Source of the DNA: Chitinophagaceae bacterium UBA4407
GTDB lineage: Bacteria; Bacteroidota; Bacteroidia; Chitinophagales; Chitinophagaceae
Assembly: GCA_002390845.1 (NCBI GenBank)
Contig: DGQT01000046.1
Coordinates: 1-14,450, forward strand
Length of the DNA stretch: 14,450 nt
Direction: 5' to 3'
The position numbers were made by a program, and so were the translations under genes. The notes beneath the pieces were generated by a model, which saw nothing but the letters and a program-made list of their open reading frames with translations, searched no databases and had not been told where the DNA came from. The stretch's first letter is position 1. The number at the start of each line of letters is the position of its first letter. Positions 7,153 through 14,332 of this stretch are shown here, in pieces.

Positions 7153-7506
7153 TTAGTGACCACCATCGTTCTTTGCAATCTTTCTAACCTCAACACTATT
7201 GCCTTCGCCTTGTAAAACCGGGCAGCCTTTTGCAAATTCAACTGCCTCTTCAACGGACTCGGCTTTTACTGTAATAAATCCGCCAATGGTTTCTTTTATT
7301 TCCCCAAAAGGCCCGTTGGTTACAACGCTGTTGTGCCATACAACTTTTGCGTTGTCAAAAGGTAAACCTGTGCCGCCAACAAACTTATTTTGTGCAGCAA
7401 TACCACCGATCCAGTCCATGGTTTGTTTCATCCATGCCTGCATTTGTTCAGGCGAAGCAATTTTGCCGCCATCTTCATGCCTCATAATTAATGCGTACTC
7501 GTCCAT
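7153..7506 (-). CDS. YCII/DGPF-domain protein associated with the ECF42 sigma factor
   Basis: This 117-residue cytoplasmic protein has a single dimeric alpha-beta YCII-related domain. The signature NGPFGEIKE (64-72) is the family's DGPFxETKE motif with N for D at its first position. The C-terminal CPVLQGEGNSVEVRKI is also typical. The length is usual for the family. DGPF proteins are the standard genomic partners and often the transcriptional targets of ECF42 sigma factors; their biochemical role is unsettled. The gene is 52 bases upstream of the sigma gene on the same strand. The upstream DNA holds no obvious TAnnTTTG element and no TGTCGA-type ECF42 promoter that I could find. Confidence 0.87.
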   Translation of the reverse strand: MDEYALIMRHEDGGKIASPEQMQAWMKQTMDWIGGIAAQNKFVGGTGLPFDNAKVVWHNSVVTNGPFGEIKETIGGFITVKAESVEEAVEFAKGCPVLQGEGNSVEVRKIAKNDGGH

Positions 7507-7593
7507 TGTTTTTAGTTTTAAAATTATTGAATATTCGAATCATATTTCAATAACAAATAAAACTCCATCAATTGGACAAGCCCCATGAAAATA

Positions 7594-7816
7594 TTTTTAT
7601 GAGCCCAGCTTGGGTACTGATAGCATCTTTTGTTGCGTCGCACAATTGTACATTTAGTCCGAAAGTCGGCAAGACCGAAAGCCCGAAAGATGTTTGCATT
7701 TGTGAATGTGTTTACTGACTTTCCGACTTCCTGACTTTGCTGACTTGTATTCCCAAAGTACAAGTGTGCGACGCAAGGAACGATGCATATTATATCTGTA
7801 GTTGGGCTAAAAAAAA
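7594..7816. mobile_element. Complete MITE-like inverted-repeat element (223 bp)
   Basis: The left arm (7594-7651) has a T-run, GAGCCCAGC, TAGCATC and core TTGCGTCGCACAATTGTAC (7633-7651). The right arm (7758-7816) is its inverted copy: GTACAAGTGTGCGACGCAA (7758-7776), CGATGC, AGTTGGGCT and an A-run. The interior has GAAAGTCGG-like and CCGACTTCC-like blocks that could extend the fold into one long hairpin. It has no coding capacity that I credit and no transposase. With the terminator beyond it, this fills the 409-base gap 7507-7915. The first 87 bases of that gap hold nothing I recognise. Confidence 0.7.
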
Positions 7817-7854
7817 GGTTGCATATTTATAACCGTGCGGTTTAATATGCAACC
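7809..7854 (-). terminator. Strong intrinsic terminator of the DUF2911 gene
   Basis: A perfect 11-bp stem (GGTTGCATATT 7817-7827, AATATGCAACC 7844-7854) is topped by a second small stem, AACC-GTGC-GGTT. On the - strand it is followed by eight T (7809-7816). It lies about 60 bases past the stop codon of the DUF2911 gene. The T-run is shared with the outer end of the neighbouring MITE-like element. Confidence 0.88.
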
Positions 7855-7915
7855 ATAATGGAAAAACTAACAAGGCACAAACACTTTCTTTCAAGGGAAT
7901 AAATAAGAAGCCTGA

Positions 7916-9004
7916 TTACAAAGCGCCCAATTGTTTCAGGAACTTTTCTGAGTTTGCTTTTACATTCTCCGGCGGGTTCATGCTCAAAGATTTCTTGAAG
8001 TTGGCAATCGCATTTTTCTTGTCGCCCTTTGTGGCATAACCTTCACCAAGGCTGTCCCACACATTGGGACTATTAGGAAACCGTTGCGTATTTAATATCA
8101 ATATTTCAATGGCTTTATCTGTATTGCCCTGGTTTAGTAACTGGTATCCGTAAAGATTGATTTCAACCTCTGTTGCTTTTGTAAGAGCGTCTTTCATTGC
8201 TTTATCAGCCTCATCTGCCTTGTTCATTTTTGCAAGAATAGCAGACTTAATACTGAGTGTTGCAAAGCTGTTATTTTGAGCTATGGCCTTATTGATCCAT
8301 GTTAGCGCTGTATCAAGGTTGGTATTGTTTTGAAGTGCGTAATTGGCGGCAGTGGAAAAGCCTTGCCAGTTAAAACCTACGGGCCCTTTCAATTCCTCTG
8401 CAGCGTTTGTCATTACAATGTCATCTACTGCAAATTCTATCTTCACGGGAAATTGTTTCTTTTCCCAGTTAAGTACCAGTTCCGCCGATGTTTTGGTTGT
8501 GTTAATAAAATCGTATGTAAGCAATTCAGTTTGTGGAATGGTACGCAACTGGATATTAGCACGCAGAAGATCCTGGGTTGGGTTGTAAAAGAAACTTCCC
8601 CACGATCTGTAATCTTTCGAAAAGATCACTTCACCGGTATTGTCTTTATTAATTACAAAAAATAAACCGTAAGAACCTGCAGGTACACGCTTGCCTTCTA
8701 CAGTTGCATCATGAGAAAATTTTATAACGGTGTTTTCATTGGCACCTGCACGCCAGGGTGCTGAATTACCCGCGCCAAAGGCTTGCACATTCCACCCGTA
8801 GGGAACAAGAGCACCCCATACCTCGCGGTTTTTTACCGATGGTCTTGAATAGGTTACACTAACTGTAGAAATGCCGATGGTTTGTACAACGATTGCCGCC
8901 GGGCTGGGTGCACGTGGTGTAGTAATACCTTGTGCCGTAAGTATTGTTGATGGTGATAATGCGAAAAATATGGTAATGAATTTCAGAACAAATCGTTTAA
9001 ACAT
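7916..9004 (-). CDS. Secreted DUF2911-domain protein with C-terminal TPR repeats
   Basis: This 362-residue protein has a signal peptide (hydrophobic 6-24, likely cleavage after the Ala of TILTAQ), so it is exported. DUF2911 occupies roughly 30-195, with conserved blocks VTYSRPSVKNREVWG (50-64), PWRAGANENT (83-92), AGSYGLFFV (109-117) and the SWGSFFYNP block. Residues from about 210 to the end form TPR-type helical hairpins. The combination is common in Bacteroidota; no biochemical function is established that I know of. It appears monocistronic, with a strong terminator behind and a 449-base gap with a 14-bp palindrome in front. Confidence 0.88.
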   Translation of the reverse strand: MFKRFVLKFITIFFALSPSTILTAQGITTPRAPSPAAIVVQTIGISTVSVTYSRPSVKNREVWGALVPYGWNVQAFGAGNSAPWRAGANENTVIKFSHDATVEGKRVPAGSYGLFFVINKDNTGEVIFSKDYRSWGSFFYNPTQDLLRANIQLRTIPQTELLTYDFINTTKTSAELVLNWEKKQFPVKIEFAVDDIVMTNAAEELKGPVGFNWQGFSTAANYALQNNTNLDTALTWINKAIAQNNSFATLSIKSAILAKMNKADEADKAMKDALTKATEVEINLYGYQLLNQGNTDKAIEILILNTQRFPNSPNVWDSLGEGYATKGDKKNAIANFKKSLSMNPPENVKANSEKFLKQLGAL

Positions 9005-9056
9005 ATGATGCCGGTTTTAGTTTAATAATCATTTGCAGTTTAAGCTACAATTTTAT

Positions 9057-9070
9057 TGTAAAGCTTTACA
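9057..9070. promoter_or_regulatory. Perfect 14-bp palindrome upstream of the DUF2911 gene
   Basis: TGTAAAGCTTTACA is a perfect dyad located 53-66 bases before the DUF2911 start codon on the - strand, where an operator would be expected. AT-rich palindromes do arise by chance, and no regulator binding it can be named. Confidence 0.3.
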
Positions 9071-9386
9071 GGCATAATATACCAAAGCCGTTATAATAGT
9101 TACCGGAGACTGGTAATTAAAGCTTGTGATACTTATTAGAATTTTATTTTAGTCTTAACTGCATTGCTACTATCATCGCCGGTTGTGTCACTCCCTTGTA
9201 CAATGGTAATATGCTTCCGCATGATGCAACAAGCTTATTGTTTAGAGCAACTTTAATCTTAATAAATAAAAGTGTGCAATCCCGAATCGGGCAGGCTGTT
9301 TAAATGTCGCCATGAAAGAGGAACTTCGAAACGAGCGTGGCAAGAGAAGCCCAATACATGCTCTTCAGCCGGGTACCAAAACTTAA

Positions 9387-9421
9387 TAAAACAAAAAGCC
9401 CCACCGTTTGAATGATGGGGT
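9387..9421 (-). terminator. Intrinsic terminator of the lamin-tail lipoprotein gene
   Basis: On the - strand CCCCATC pairs with GGTGGGG (9399-9405 with 9414-9420, one mismatch) around an 8-base loop. It is followed by C and then TTTTTGTTTT. It lies 33 bases past the stop codon at 9454. Confidence 0.8.
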
Positions 9422-9453
9422 TGAGCTATTATTTATTTCTACTAAAAGTTTGC

Positions 9454-11469
9454 TTATCGAGTTCCAAGATTGCTTACATCATCAATACCCACTACATCCC
9501 ATTCATTCGCTGAAGAAGCTGTCCAGTCACTGTTTCCACCTGTTACTGTGGCTTTCCTTCTTACGGTATGATCCAGGGCTGCGGTTGCGCTTCCTGCAAT
9601 CGTCCAGCTTGTGCCGGGGTCAATTCCTACCGTGCCAAACATATCAATTACTGTAGCATCTTTTTCAATGGTAATTGCATCGTCGCCATTAAAATTGCAT
9701 ACACTGGAAGCATAAGCAGTAATACCTGCGGGCAGCGTTAAAGCAGCACTTGAATTTTTTAATACGATGATTGCACCGGGTGCTAAAGTGCTCAGGCCGG
9801 TTAACGTATCCAGCTTAGCCTGGTTGGTTACGCTTGTAACACCATTGGCATAAAGTTTTACCACATATTTTGAAAGGTCAGCCGCAGTTGTTCCGGCATT
9901 GTAAATCTCAAGATATTTGTTGTTGGATGAACCTTCTACATATTCTGAAAAAATAAGGTCGCTGCCGGTAGTGCCACCACCTCCGCCACCGCCACCATCT
10001 GCAACAACATCGCTGGTATTGCGTATCTGGAATTCTTTTGTTGTATTAAAAAGATTACAATACCCAGTCCAGGTATTTGCCCCGGTTGGCAAAGGATCAT
10101 TAGCAAAGGTTGCGGCTGAGGTTCCTGACTTCGTATACAATGTCATGGTGCCAGTGGCATCTGTCAATGTATTATTACCGCCGTAAGTGGCATTGCCGCT
10201 TGCAGTAGCAGTAATAATTTTTACAAGTGTATATTCAATATCGGGCAATTGTGTATTAATCTGGTCAATTGTTAATTGCTGTGGCACAATTACTTTTCCT
10301 GTTGCAATAGCCGCAGCAGGCAATGCAGAAGAGGAGAGAACAATTTCAAGTGAGCCATTATAGCTTTTTAAAGTACCGCCTGTAATGTCAACAACCAGTG
10401 AGTCGCCGATATGAAAATTTGTGGTAGCTGCACTACTGCCGAAATACAACGCTATGCCCCTGTTGCCATCCTGCAGAATAATATTACCCGCAGAAAGGTT
10501 CTTGGCTGCTGCATCGGATATAACAACACCTTTTAACTGGTAAGAACCCAGTACCAAATCGCTGCCGGTGTAAAGCGCCCTTACATCTGAAACGCTTATT
10601 ACTGAGCCGGTGCCACCACCTCCACCGCTGCCGCCGCCACAGCGTGAATTATAAAATTTTACGTCAGATGTATCGCGGATATTCAACTGTTTGGTAGAAC
10701 CGAATATGGTGTAAATGGCAAGAATGCTACCATTGCCATTCGGTAAATTGTATCCCGCAAAATCTGCATAGCTGCTGTTGCGCAATGTAATGCTTTCACC
10801 TGCACAGCTTTTAATGGTATAGTTGATAGCAGAAGATGTAAGCGTTGTATCGCCAAATGATTTAGTGGTATCACCTGTTGCAAATTCAAAATTATCAAGC
10901 TGTATCAAAGTGCTCTGGTAGCTATCATTAAGGTCAGATACTTTAACCACTTTTGGACTAATAACATTGTTCAGGCTTCCTTTGGTAATATACTGGTCAA
11001 AAAGCGTAGAAGCAAGGTAGCCCAGCCTTGCAGGCGTAACCGTATTATCTATACCGCCGCCAATCTGTATTAACCTGTTGTAATCACCGAGGTACAGGCC
11101 TTTCACATTTACATATACCTGCCTGCCAACAGGGTATTGCGTGTACAGGTCGTAACCATCTAACTTTAACTGTATACCACCGGTTTCATCCTGTATGGCA
11201 ATGGTTTTATAAAAATTACCGCTTTTGTCATCGGCCACTACAACACCGCCAATAATTTTATCTGCGGTTATCAGTTCAAGCCCGCCAATGGTATGCATGG
11301 CTTTAAGGTCGGCAATGGTAAGTGTGGGTGTAATATTCGGACCAACATACGCAGGTGGTTCATCAAATTTTTTGTTACACGAGGCAACGATCGCACTGGT
11401 TGCCAATATCACAGCAACAATACTTAGCCAGGTTATTGATCTTCTATTTTTCATATTTCGAATTTGCAT
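9454..11469 (-). CDS. Lipoprotein with two DUF5689/OB-like domains and a lamin-tail domain
   Basis: This 671-residue protein starts at 11469, or more likely at M6 (codon 11452-11454), where MKNRRS leads into a hydrophobic stretch and lipobox IVASC with C31. It is thus probably outer-membrane anchored. The first DUF5689-like region spans about 48-275 and the second about 290-490. They end in related sequences, KQLNIRDTSDV (260-270) and KEFQIRNTSDV (478-488), suggesting internal duplication. Glycine-rich linkers follow each (278-288, 492-501). A lamin-tail domain starts at about 503 (LIFSEYVEGSSNNKYLEIYN). In bacteria such OB-fold and lamin-tail modules are found with secreted nucleases and phosphoesterases, and a secreted EEP-family gene lies nearby. 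It is 158 bases downstream of the TonB receptor gene on the same strand. Direct nucleic-acid binding is inferred. Confidence 0.85.
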   Translation of the reverse strand: MQIRNMKNRRSITWLSIVAVILATSAIVASCNKKFDEPPAYVGPNITPTLTIADLKAMHTIGGLELITADKIIGGVVVADDKSGNFYKTIAIQDETGGIQLKLDGYDLYTQYPVGRQVYVNVKGLYLGDYNRLIQIGGGIDNTVTPARLGYLASTLFDQYITKGSLNNVISPKVVKVSDLNDSYQSTLIQLDNFEFATGDTTKSFGDTTLTSSAINYTIKSCAGESITLRNSSYADFAGYNLPNGNGSILAIYTIFGSTKQLNIRDTSDVKFYNSRCGGGSGGGGGTGSVISVSDVRALYTGSDLVLGSYQLKGVVISDAAAKNLSAGNIILQDGNRGIALYFGSSAATTNFHIGDSLVVDITGGTLKSYNGSLEIVLSSSALPAAAIATGKVIVPQQLTIDQINTQLPDIEYTLVKIITATASGNATYGGNNTLTDATGTMTLYTKSGTSAATFANDPLPTGANTWTGYCNLFNTTKEFQIRNTSDVVADGGGGGGGGTTGSDLIFSEYVEGSSNNKYLEIYNAGTTAADLSKYVVKLYANGVTSVTNQAKLDTLTGLSTLAPGAIIVLKNSSAALTLPAGITAYASSVCNFNGDDAITIEKDATVIDMFGTVGIDPGTSWTIAGSATAALDHTVRRKATVTGGNSDWTASSANEWDVVGIDDVSNLGTR

Positions 11470-11492
11470 ATCTTTTATTTTTTAGCGAACCC

Positions 11493-11550
11493 TTTTTTGT
11501 GCCCGCCGTTTTGTTTTCTATTAAGCTTTTGTTGCGTCGCACCCTTGTAC
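11493..11550 (+). repeat. Dispersed repeat arm A6
   Basis: A T-run (11493-11498) is followed by GTGCCCGCC, an AT-rich spacer with CTATTAAGC, and core TTGCGTCGCACCCTTGTAC (11532-11550). It sits between the receptor and lipoprotein genes, facing against their transcription. Downstream, a TGAGCAG...CTGCTCA hairpin (11566-11594) takes the place of the opposite arm. Confidence 0.72.
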
Positions 11551-11565
11551 GTTCGGTAATTCTAT

Positions 11566-11594
11566 TGAGCAGTCCGATGCTATCCCGCTGCTCA
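11566..11594. repeat. 7-bp stem-loop beside repeat arm A6
   Basis: TGAGCAG (11566-11572) and CTGCTCA (11588-11594) form a perfect stem with a 15-base loop containing CCGATGC. Arm A3 is followed by a similar ATTGAGC...CCGATGC string (near 5123-5138) without the second half of the stem. No T-run follows on either strand, so it is not a typical terminator. Confidence 0.45.
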
Positions 11595-11627
11595 TTTCGC
11601 AGTTTGTATTTTCCTTTTATCAGTTCA

Positions 11628-14207
11628 CTAAAAACGAACGGTTGCACTTACAAAAAAATTCAGGCCGTATGCGTAAAATAGTTTTGGTGGAAACTGTTTA
11701 GGGTCTCTTGTATCAAAATCAAACCTCAGTTGTTCATAACCACCAGTTACAATGTCTTTATTGTTTAATAAATTATTTACACCGGCATTCAGAACAAGAA
11801 ATACAGAACGTTTGTCAATATGGGCATGGGGCAACTTATACGAATAACCTGCAAAGAAATCAACCGTATATTGTCCGTCAAATCTTGTCTGATCAATAAT
11901 ATCGCGCCATTCAGTGCTTTTAGGATCAATGCCTTCTATAGCAGAATAAGTTCTGCGGATCGGGTTAAATTCAAGCCACATCTGGTCAAAATAATTTCCG
12001 GTTAAGCTTACAAACCAGAATTTAGGAGAGCGGTATGTAATACCCAAACTGTATGCTTCCTGCGGTGTAGCAGGCACCCTGAAGTTTTCAGAATACACTA
12101 CTTGCTTATCAAGCACCTCTGCAGTGTTATCTAATATTATTTCAGAATTCTGCCTGCTGTTATAGTAATAACGGCCTACCGCAGCAGCACCGGTTACTGT
12201 TACATTTTTTACAACCTTTGCTTCAAAGCCAAACTCGCCACCAAAATGAATTTTATCAATATTGCTTACGGCATAGTTTACAAAATTGCGGTAGGTTTCA
12301 TGATAAAAAGTAAGCACATTAAACCCATCTTTAAAATTTGAGAAGTAACCACTCAGTCTTAATTTAAGTTTAGGTGCATTCAGAATATATCCGCCTTCAA
12401 CTGTTTCTATGGTTTCACTTTTTAAGCCATCCTGTATAACATCTCTTGTGCGGGCTGATATATAAGCGTTCTCAAAATACGGGGGACGTGTTATGTAAGC
12501 TGCATTTGCATATACATAATTTCTTCCGTTGATCTTATAAGTTAAACCGGCTTTGGCTGAATAATTAATAAACTCATTAACACTTGACTTTCCGTATGAA
12601 TCATTAGGAAATAAGCCATTTCTTACATTACCCACTCTCCAGAATTTATTTTGTGAAAGCTCCGTTGAAATAAAGAAATCTACACGGTTATATTTAAATA
12701 CTGTTTGCCACCAGGCGGCAGCTTTAGATACATCAATATCATAGTTGTAACCATACTTGTCACCGGCCTTTAATATGCGGTTGGGGTTATTTAAATCGTT
12801 TTGTGCTGCATTGCTATTATTGGGGAAATCCCTTTCTGCAAACTGGTTAAGGTCTACATAAAATTCACCACCTAAAAGGTCATTTACCTTCTGATAATAA
12901 TTGTTTCGCTGCCATTGATAAGAAACACCCCCGGTAAAATCTGCATGGTTGCTGATACGGGTATTAATTACTGAATTGAAATTGAATTTTTGAGTATTGG
13001 TTACCCTTTCCTGTACGATGTATAAAGAACGATGGCCGGTAACATTATTCCCTGCAATGCCGTTTGCATCATTAATGGTTGCAGTATTCTCCCTGTTTAC
13101 GTTATAAAAGTTCTGCCAGTTAAGTTGCCTTGCAGCTTCATTGTTTTGCAAAATGTTGGTAACCTGGTCTTTTTGATATGGATCAGTTTGGTAGCTGGGC
13201 AGGTAACGGTAATAATCGGGCCTTGGGTCAGGTGCATTATACCAGTCAATACCCGATGTGCTTCTTTTTCCAAAAGAATAGCCCGCTGCTGTAATGAGTG
13301 AGGTGTTATTGTTAATCCTGTAGTCATGCGTAAAAATAAAAACAGGTTGAAATGTTTTGCCGATATTGGCATTTCTTTTCTTTCCATTCTGGTATCCCCA
13401 ATAAGGATTGTAATAGTGGGTGCCTGCAAGTTCCATCATCTCTGTTACTGCCGCTCCCTGCCTTCCATTTTCAGTAGGTGCTCCGAAAGTAACAAACGAA
13501 AAAAGGTTCTTTTGACCAACGCGTTTATCAACTCCGGCAAAATAACTCCAGCCATTGTAATAAGTTCCGGGCACATAACCTTCATCCGCCCAACGGCGGC
13601 TTCCGGAAAAAGTAAAAGCCCAGCCTTTTTTACTGATTCCAGTACTGTGTGTAAGCATCCATCTATGGTCGTAACTTCTGTTTGAAAAAGCGTAGCTGAA
13701 GCTTGTTGTTTTGCGTTGCTTGCTTGCACGTGAATCAATACTCGTGGTACTGCCAATATCGCCAAATGAAAACGTATTATTACGCAAGCCAAGAGATACA
13801 TCCCTGTTGCGCATCACATCATTAAGGCCTCCCCATAAGCCAAACGGTGTAAAGCCGTTGTCAAGATTATCCATGGGGATACCGTTCATGTAAGTGCCCG
13901 ACAAATCAGCATCGTACCCGCGTATCCGGAAACGGGCGGGACTAAAATTAAACGCAGCAGCAGAAAAAAAAGGGTCACGGCCCGCAGTAAGTACCGAAGA
14001 TATATTCTGCGAGTTTACATCCGTCTGGTCATTGTCATCCAATGAAATCACCGGTATGTTATCCAGTACATTATCCTTTATTTCGTCAAGTATGGAAGAA
14101 TCAAGTCTTGCTGTTGTATCCTTGCTTTGGTCTGGCCTTGGCTGATCCTGTGCAATTGACACAAAAAAAGAACAGCAACCAATCAGCAACATCATCATTT
14201 TACGCAT
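11628..14207 (-). CDS. TonB-dependent outer-membrane receptor
   Basis: This 859-residue protein has a signal peptide (1-19, cleavage near SIA/Q20). A plug domain at about 50-175 includes FRIRGYDADLSGTYMNGIPMD (93-113). A long 22-strand-type beta barrel follows, rich in aromatic-ended strands, and the C-terminus ATVRF ends in phenylalanine as expected for BAM recognition. It lacks the N-terminal carboxypeptidase-regulatory-like domain typical of SusC proteins, and no SusD gene is adjacent, so it is not a standard polysaccharide-utilisation pair. The next gene on the same strand is the DUF5689/lamin-tail lipoprotein, and a secreted EEP-family gene diverges upstream. The imported substrate is unknown; nucleotide, phosphoester or metal-bound products are possible. 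A TACTTTTG promoter element lies 20 bases before the start codon. Confidence 0.92.
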   Translation of the reverse strand: MRKMMMLLIGCCSFFVSIAQDQPRPDQSKDTTARLDSSILDEIKDNVLDNIPVISLDDNDQTDVNSQNISSVLTAGRDPFFSAAAFNFSPARFRIRGYDADLSGTYMNGIPMDNLDNGFTPFGLWGGLNDVMRNRDVSLGLRNNTFSFGDIGSTTSIDSRASKQRKTTSFSYAFSNRSYDHRWMLTHSTGISKKGWAFTFSGSRRWADEGYVPGTYYNGWSYFAGVDKRVGQKNLFSFVTFGAPTENGRQGAAVTEMMELAGTHYYNPYWGYQNGKKRNANIGKTFQPVFIFTHDYRINNNTSLITAAGYSFGKRSTSGIDWYNAPDPRPDYYRYLPSYQTDPYQKDQVTNILQNNEAARQLNWQNFYNVNRENTATINDANGIAGNNVTGHRSLYIVQERVTNTQKFNFNSVINTRISNHADFTGGVSYQWQRNNYYQKVNDLLGGEFYVDLNQFAERDFPNNSNAAQNDLNNPNRILKAGDKYGYNYDIDVSKAAAWWQTVFKYNRVDFFISTELSQNKFWRVGNVRNGLFPNDSYGKSSVNEFINYSAKAGLTYKINGRNYVYANAAYITRPPYFENAYISARTRDVIQDGLKSETIETVEGGYILNAPKLKLRLSGYFSNFKDGFNVLTFYHETYRNFVNYAVSNIDKIHFGGEFGFEAKVVKNVTVTGAAAVGRYYYNSRQNSEIILDNTAEVLDKQVVYSENFRVPATPQEAYSLGITYRSPKFWFVSLTGNYFDQMWLEFNPIRRTYSAIEGIDPKSTEWRDIIDQTRFDGQYTVDFFAGYSYKLPHAHIDKRSVFLVLNAGVNNLLNNKDIVTGGYEQLRFDFDTRDPKQFPPKLFYAYGLNFFVSATVRF

Positions 14208-14227
14208 AAGAAAATTTTGGTCGGCAG

Positions 14228-14235
14228 CAAAAGTA
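14228..14235 (-). promoter_or_regulatory. Bacteroidota -7 element for the TonB receptor gene
   Basis: On the - strand TACTTTTG matches the TAnnTTTG consensus of the Bacteroidota primary sigma factor and lies 20 bases before the start codon. No TTTG -33 element is found 19-21 bases further upstream, so support is partial. Confidence 0.5.
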
Positions 14236-14309
14236 GGGATGTTGATTTTATGCCCCTATTTTTTATTTAAATATAATTATTTCTTAATTCAACTACTGCA
14301 ACACTGTTG

Positions 14310-14317
14310 TATGTTTG
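14310..14317 (+). promoter_or_regulatory. Bacteroidota -7 element for the EEP-family gene
   Basis: TATGTTTG matches TAnnTTTG and lies 15 bases before the start codon at 14333. The -33 element is not recognisable. With the opposite element at 14228-14235 this makes a divergent promoter region of about 125 bases. Confidence 0.5.
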
Positions 14318-14332
14318 CTTCAATATCATTTT

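Larger units (their letters stand above)
9005..9453. other. 449-bp intergenic region with palindrome, terminator and a possible relic
   Basis: Near the DUF2911 start there is a perfect 14-bp palindrome (9057-9070) and an imperfect repeat TTACC-7-GGTAA (9100-9116). At the other end lies the terminator of the lamin-tail lipoprotein gene (about 9387-9421). Between them (about 9270-9385) is GC-richer DNA with CCCGAATCGGG (near 9281) and a 24-codon open frame (9312-9386) that I do not recognise. No tRNA or other RNA gene is evident. Confidence 0.5.

Noticed and set aside
7524..7763. 79-codon open frame on the - strand
   Set aside because: It lies across the MITE-like element, its sequence is the translated repeat arms, and it resembles no protein family.
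2449..7816. CRISPR-like array suggested by recurring TTGCGTCGCAC
   Set aside because: Copies are hundreds to thousands of bases apart, occur in both orientations and are imperfect; there are no regular spacers or cas genes.
11355..11681. 108-codon open frame on the + strand
   Set aside because: It crosses the antisense of two real genes and repeat arm A6; its composition is that of an antisense shadow.
13326..13801. Overlapping open frames of 110-119 codons on both strands inside the TonB receptor gene
   Set aside because: The receptor frame is clearly coding with a recognisable plug and barrel; these are shadows in other frames.
11628..14207. SusC/SusD polysaccharide-utilisation pair
   Set aside because: The receptor lacks the SusC N-terminal regulatory-like domain and the adjacent lipoprotein has DUF5689 and lamin-tail domains rather than a SusD fold.
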